Source: Haloferula helveola | Lineage (GTDB): Bacteria > Verrucomicrobiota > Verrucomicrobiia > Verrucomicrobiales > Akkermansiaceae | Reading direction: 5' to 3' | Assembly (NCBI RefSeq): GCF_037076345.1 | Contig: NZ_AP024702.1 | Location: forward strand, 3,658,001 to 3,722,000 | DNA length: 64,000 bases | Shown: in pieces, positions 60,624 to 64,000 of the stretch | How the letters are laid out: each line of letters begins with the position of its first letter | How positions within the stretch are numbered: position 1 is the first letter of the stretch | Made by a program: the position numbers and the translations under genes | Notes under the pieces: generated by a model | What the model was told of the DNA's origin: nothing | Databases searched by the model: none | What the model saw: only the letters and a program-made list of their open reading frames with translations

Positions 60624-63600
60624 TCATCGCACGGGAAAGTGCTCGGCGATCGCGCGGCTGATGGCGGGAATGTGCTTGGCTTCGAACAAGGTGTCGTGGC
60701 GTCCCGGGACCGGAACGATTTCGAAGCCGCCAAGTGCGAGGTCAGCCCAGTGGTAGTCGGCGGGCAGTTCGTATTTGTCGCTGCCTTCCATCGCTTTGAA
60801 CAAGGTGACTTTGCCCGGGAACGGCCTCGGCCGGTAGGCGATCATCGCCTGATAGTGGGCCTCGCGCACCTGAACCCGGCGGAGGTCGGAGTGGGCAGGG
60901 GCAGGGCCGACCGCGGCAGCGGCCAGCTCCCGCTTCACCCTGAAGTGGGTGCGGAGTCCGTCGACGGTCCGCTGACCGAGGGCGAACAGGCGCTTCGGCA
61001 GAGGTTCGTCTTCGCGCTGGTCCCAGAACGTGTGGATCCGCCTCCTCAGTGGCATCGCACGAAGCGGGAACGCCGGGTTGTGGGTGTCGAAAAGTCCGAG
61101 AAGTTCAACCTCCTCGCCTTCCTCGATCAAGCGGCAGGCCATTTCCCAAGCGACGACTCCGCCGAACGAATAGCCGGCGAGGGCATAGGGTCCATGAGGC
61201 TGCGCGATGCGGATCTTGCGAAGGTAGGCGTCCGCCGTTTCCTCAATCGTTCCGACGGCAACGGCCTCGTTGCGTCCGAGTTCGCGCGACTCGATTGCGG
61301 TGATGCCGACCTCTTCCGGCAAGTTGCCGAGCAGGGGGCGGTAGAACATCACCGCACCGTCTCCACCATGGATGCAGAACAAGGTGGGCGATCCTTTTCG
61401 CAGTTCGACGAAGACTCCCGGTGTCGCTTGGGGGTCGGGGTCGGTGCGGGCGCAGTCGATGGCGCGTGCCAGCGAGCGGACCGTCGGGTGCTGGACCAAT
61501 GTCGCGAGTGGCAGGGTCACGCCGAAGTCGCGGTCGATGCGCGAGAAAAGCCGCAAACCTGTGAGCGAGTCGCCTCCGAGCTCGAAGAAGTTGGCATCCC
61601 GGCCGATCGAGGGCATCTCAAGCAACTCCATCCAGATCGTGGCCAGCTTGGATTCGTCGGGGCCTTCAGGCGGACTGCCCGAGGTTGACGGCGATGAAAC
61701 CCGAAGCCCGTCGGTGGTGATCTTGCCATTGCGATCCAACGGCAGGGCGCTGAGGGCGGAGATGATCGGGGGACACATCCAGTCTGGAAGGGTCTTGGAG
61801 AGCGAGTCTCTCAACGCTCGGGCGTCGAAGGACTCCGGGTTCTCAGTAGCGATCCACGCTGCAAGAGATCCTTCGCGGGAGGCGACCCGCACCTGCTTCA
61901 CCCCCGCGAATCTTGCGATGACCGCTTCCACTTCGGCAGGTTCGATCCGGTAACCCCGAACCTTGATCTGACGGTCGTCACGACCCTCGAAGTGAAGGAT
62001 GCCTGACCCATCTTTTCTGCCGATATCGCCTGTTCGGTAGCAACGCTTGCCGTCTTCGATGAAGAAAGGTGCGCCGTCGTCCCTGCCGTGGTAGCCGAGC
62101 GAGACCGCATCACCGCCGATGACGATTTCGCCACGGGAGCCAAGGGGCAGGGGTTGTCCGTTTGCGTCGGCAATTTCGACCGTCGTATTCGCAACCGGAA
62201 CGCCAATCGGAATGGCCCCATTCCGGCAGTCGTCTTCAGTGATCGGGTGGGTGGTCGCAAAGGTCGTGCACTCGGTCGGTCCGTAGCCATTGACGAGACG
62301 CAGCGAAGGGTGTGCTTCCAGCACGCGTGCGGCGTGGGTCGGCGATACCACATCGCCTCCGGTCAGCAACCGGCGCAACGGGGCGAGATCTCCGAGATGC
62401 TCATCGACCATCGTCTGGAACAGACCGGCGGTCAGCCACAGGGTGTTCACGCCCCGGTCGCGAATCGCATCGGCGATACCCTGCAGTCCGGTCCCCGGAG
62501 CGGGTATCACCACGGTCGCTCCGTTCAGCAAGGGGCTCCAGATCTCGAACAGCGACGCGTCGAATGAGGCCGGCGCGAAGTTGAGAAAGACGTCATCGAT
62601 TTCCGTCGCGAGATCACCGGAGGCAAGCGCCAGCCGGACGATGGCCCGATGCGGAATGACGACACCTTTCGGAGTGCCGGTCGATCCCGAGGTGTAGAGC
62701 AGAAAGGCGGGGTCGGTGGCGAGGTGTCCGGGCGCCTTGAAATCGGATCCCGCGGGTGCCGGTGGAATGACCGGGATACCGAGTGCTTGTTCCAATGCGG
62801 CTTCGCCTGACACCACCGCAAACGCATTGGCGTCTTCAATGAGGGCCTTCAGTCGCTCTCCCGGGCTGGCCTGATCCAGCGGCATGACGGTTGCCCCGCA
62901 CCGGAGGATGGCGAGGTAGGTAGTAATGCGTTCCGGACTTCGAGGGAGGTGAACGGCCACCGTTTTTCCGGGGCTGATGCCGCGCCGCTGGAGGTGCGCG
63001 GCGATCGACGTCGCCCTGCGGTCGAGGTCGGCGTAGGTGCTGTCCGCTGCCTCTCCTCGTAATGCGACTTTGTCCGCATGGGTCTTCGCGACCTCGGTGA
63101 ACAAACCGTCGATGGTCGCATCACGGCGATAGGGGTGAGGAGACTCGGAAAAGTCCTTCTGTATCGCCCGCCGATCGTCCGAGAGAAGTGGCAGCTGGCT
63201 GATGGCCGTTCCCGGATTCTCCGTGATGGCTTCCAGCAGCCGAATGTAGGCATCCATCCAACCTTCGATGATCTTCCTGTCGTGGCGCTGGCGGTTGAAA
63301 AGCCATTCGAGGTGAAACTGTGAGCCGTCCCGGATGACCCAGGCACCGAGTTCGTTGGCCCAGTAGCGACGGGGATGGACGCGCACCTCTGCAGGCGAAG
63401 AGCCGCCGAGGCTGAGGTCGGGCGTTCGGGGTAACAGGCTGAAGGTGGTCGTGACGAAGGCCGGGAAGTCCCTGCAGCGTGGCAGATCGAACTGGCTCGC
63501 GAGTTCCGAAAGGCTGGTGTCGGCGTGGGCCATGACCGCATCGATTTCGGCGGTGACCGACTCGAGGAACTCGCCGGTCGACACGTCCGGGTTGACCTTG

Positions 63601-64000
63601 AGCCTGATGGGGAGCGTTCGGACACACTGTCCGACCAAGGAGGTGGCACCCATCGCGAGATGACCGGCTTGGGGAATCGCGGTCAGGAAGTCGGTCTGTC
63701 CGGTGATTCGGGAAAGCAGGATGGCCCACACGCCGAGCTGGTCGCCGAACAACGACCGACTCTCGGACTTGGAGACCTGTCGTAGCTTTCGCACCAGACC
63801 GGCGTCGAGGGGGCGACGGAGCGACTCGGCTGAGAAGCTGGCGGTCGGGAAGCCGGGGAGTGACGGCGGGAGATCGAGTGGCGCCGGCGGATTGCTGAGC
63901 CGGGATTGCCAGAATGCTCGGACTTCATCGGCGCGTTTACCCTGCCGGACCTGTTTCTCGTATTCGACGAACTCGCGGTAGGGCGCGGCTGGCGGGAGCT
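60624..64000 (-). CDS. Nonribosomal peptide synthetase, C-terminal module (partial C, A, PCP, TE); 5' end outside window
   Basis: The frame is open to the right edge, so GTG 63794 is not the start; codons to 63998 continue a condensation domain (PYREFVEYEKQ, AFWQSRL). The visible order is: later half of the C domain; adenylation domain (LLYTSGSTGTPKGVVIPH, NGYGPTECTTFAT, YRTGDIGRKDGSG, IKVRGYRIEPAEVE); carrier protein with its phosphopantetheine Ser codon at 61566-61568 (FFELGGDSLTGL); and a type I thioesterase with nucleophile Ser codon at 61167-61169 (AGYSFGGVVAWEMA). As the terminal module it loads the last amino acid and releases the peptide. The A-domain code could not be matched to a substrate. 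It converges with trpG, 27 bp away. Confidence 0.94.
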   Translation of the reverse strand, partial: LPPAAPYREFVEYEKQVRQGKRADEVRAFWQSRLSNPPAPLDLPPSLPGFPTASFSAESLRRPLDAGLVRKLRQVSKSESRSLFGDQLGVWAILLSRITGQTDFLTAIPQAGHLAMGATSLVGQCVRTLPIRLKVNPDVSTGEFLESVTAEIDAVMAHADTSLSELASQFDLPRCRDFPAFVTTTFSLLPRTPDLSLGGSSPAEVRVHPRRYWANELGAWVIRDGSQFHLEWLFNRQRHDRKIIEGWMDAYIRLLEAITENPGTAISQLPLLSDDRRAIQKDFSESPHPYRRDATIDGLFTEVAKTHADKVALRGEAADSTYADLDRRATSIAAHLQRRGISPGKTVAVHLPRSPERITTYLAILRCGATVMPLDQASPGERLKALIEDANAFAVVSGEAALEQALGIPVIPPAPAGSDFKAPGHLATDPAFLLYTSGSTGTPKGVVIPHRAIVRLALASGDLATEIDDVFLNFAPASFDASLFEIWSPLLNGATVVIPAPGTGLQGIADAIRDRGVNTLWLTAGLFQTMVDEHLGDLAPLRRLLTGGDVVSPTHAARVLEAHPSLRLVNGYGPTECTTFATTHPITEDDCRNGAIPIGVPVANTTVEIADANGQPLPLGSRGEIVIGGDAVSLGYHGRDDGAPFFIEDGKRCYRTGDIGRKDGSGILHFEGRDDRQIKVRGYRIEPAEVEAVIARFAGVKQVRVASREGSLAAWIATENPESFDARALRDSLSKTLPDWMCPPIISALSALPLDRNGKITTDGLRVSSPSTSGSPPEGPDESKLATIWMELLEMPSIGRDANFFELGGDSLTGLRLFSRIDRDFGVTLPLATLVQHPTVRSLARAIDCARTDPDPQATPGVFVELRKGSPTLFCIHGGDGAVMFYRPLLGNLPEEVGITAIESRELGRNEAVAVGTIEETADAYLRKIRIAQPHGPYALAGYSFGGVVAWEMACRLIEEGEEVELLGLFDTHNPAFPLRAMPLRRRIHTFWDQREDEPLPKRLFALGQRTVDGLRTHFRVKRELAAAAVGPAPAHSDLRRVQVREAHYQAMIAYRPRPFPGKVTLFKAMEGSDKYELPADYHWADLALGGFEIVPVPGRHDTLFEAKHIPAISRAIAEHFPVR

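Noticed and set aside
63794-63796. GTG as the start of the NRPS gene
   Set aside because: The frame upstream to the window edge continues a condensation domain, so the gene is cut by the edge.

Overview
The window looks like a chromosomal segment of a Verrucomicrobiota bacterium, most likely of the Verrucomicrobiaceae/Akkermansiaceae type (Luteolibacter, Haloferula or a relative). The main reasons are a high-GC gene set with many secreted modular proteins, a PEP-CTERM protein, two very long proteins resembling Verru_Chthon cassette protein A, an ECF sigma factor of the Rhodopirellula/Verrucomicrobium type overlapping a FecR-like gene, PVC-type propeller/cytochrome c fusion proteins, an S1 sulfatase and DUF6288. 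This placement is inferred from family content; no rRNA gene is present. No CRISPR array, intact prophage or insertion sequence was seen.

Layout. 0-5.3 kb: tail of an RCC1/choice-of-anchor-D surface protein, then a probable polysaccharide-processing pair (lyase-like protein ending in DUF1961, and a sulfatase). 5.3-8.4 kb: small housekeeping genes (ACT-domain regulator, purU) and tRNA-Ser(CGA). 8.5-17.8 kb: the most unusual stretch. A GntR-N/LacI-C-like repressor is divergent from a PEP-CTERM gene. Two larger secreted paralogues follow. A 660-bp domain-sized block is identical in the first two paralogues, and a deleted remnant of the repressor with its candidate operator precedes the third. 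17.8-24.5 kb: minus-strand series of sigma factor, FecR-like anti-sigma protein, a 1176-aa pseudopilin-like protein and a small secreted protein. 24.5-37.7 kb: giant secreted enzymes (1857-aa sugar-dehydrogenase/dihaem protein, BSP metallopeptidase, DUF6288 protein, GH36-like glycosidase). 37.8-41.3 kb: ene-reductase, YceI lipoprotein and pirin divergent from a LysR regulator. 41.3-46 kb: a second Verru_Chthon-A-like protein, a palindrome-bearing spacer, and a cysteine-rich tandem-repeat secreted protein. 46.1-50.6 kb: ptsI, ptsH and hprK, then a FadL-like porin. 50.7-57.1 kb: DUF3817, a triple FKBP, a DUF2459 lipoprotein, and a 1042-aa SGNH/propeller/HEAT/cytochrome c fusion. 57.2-64 kb: fabV, trpE-trpG, and the end of a nonribosomal peptide synthetase running off the right edge.

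Working together: much of the coding capacity is extracellular carbohydrate degradation and periplasmic oxidation. The HprK/HPr/EI set, with no EII gene nearby, probably acts in carbon-state signalling. The regulator/PEP-CTERM cluster next to tRNA-Ser is a locus where secreted protein domains are being copied and shuffled. It and the 187-aa cysteine-repeat protein are the best candidates here for undescribed biology.
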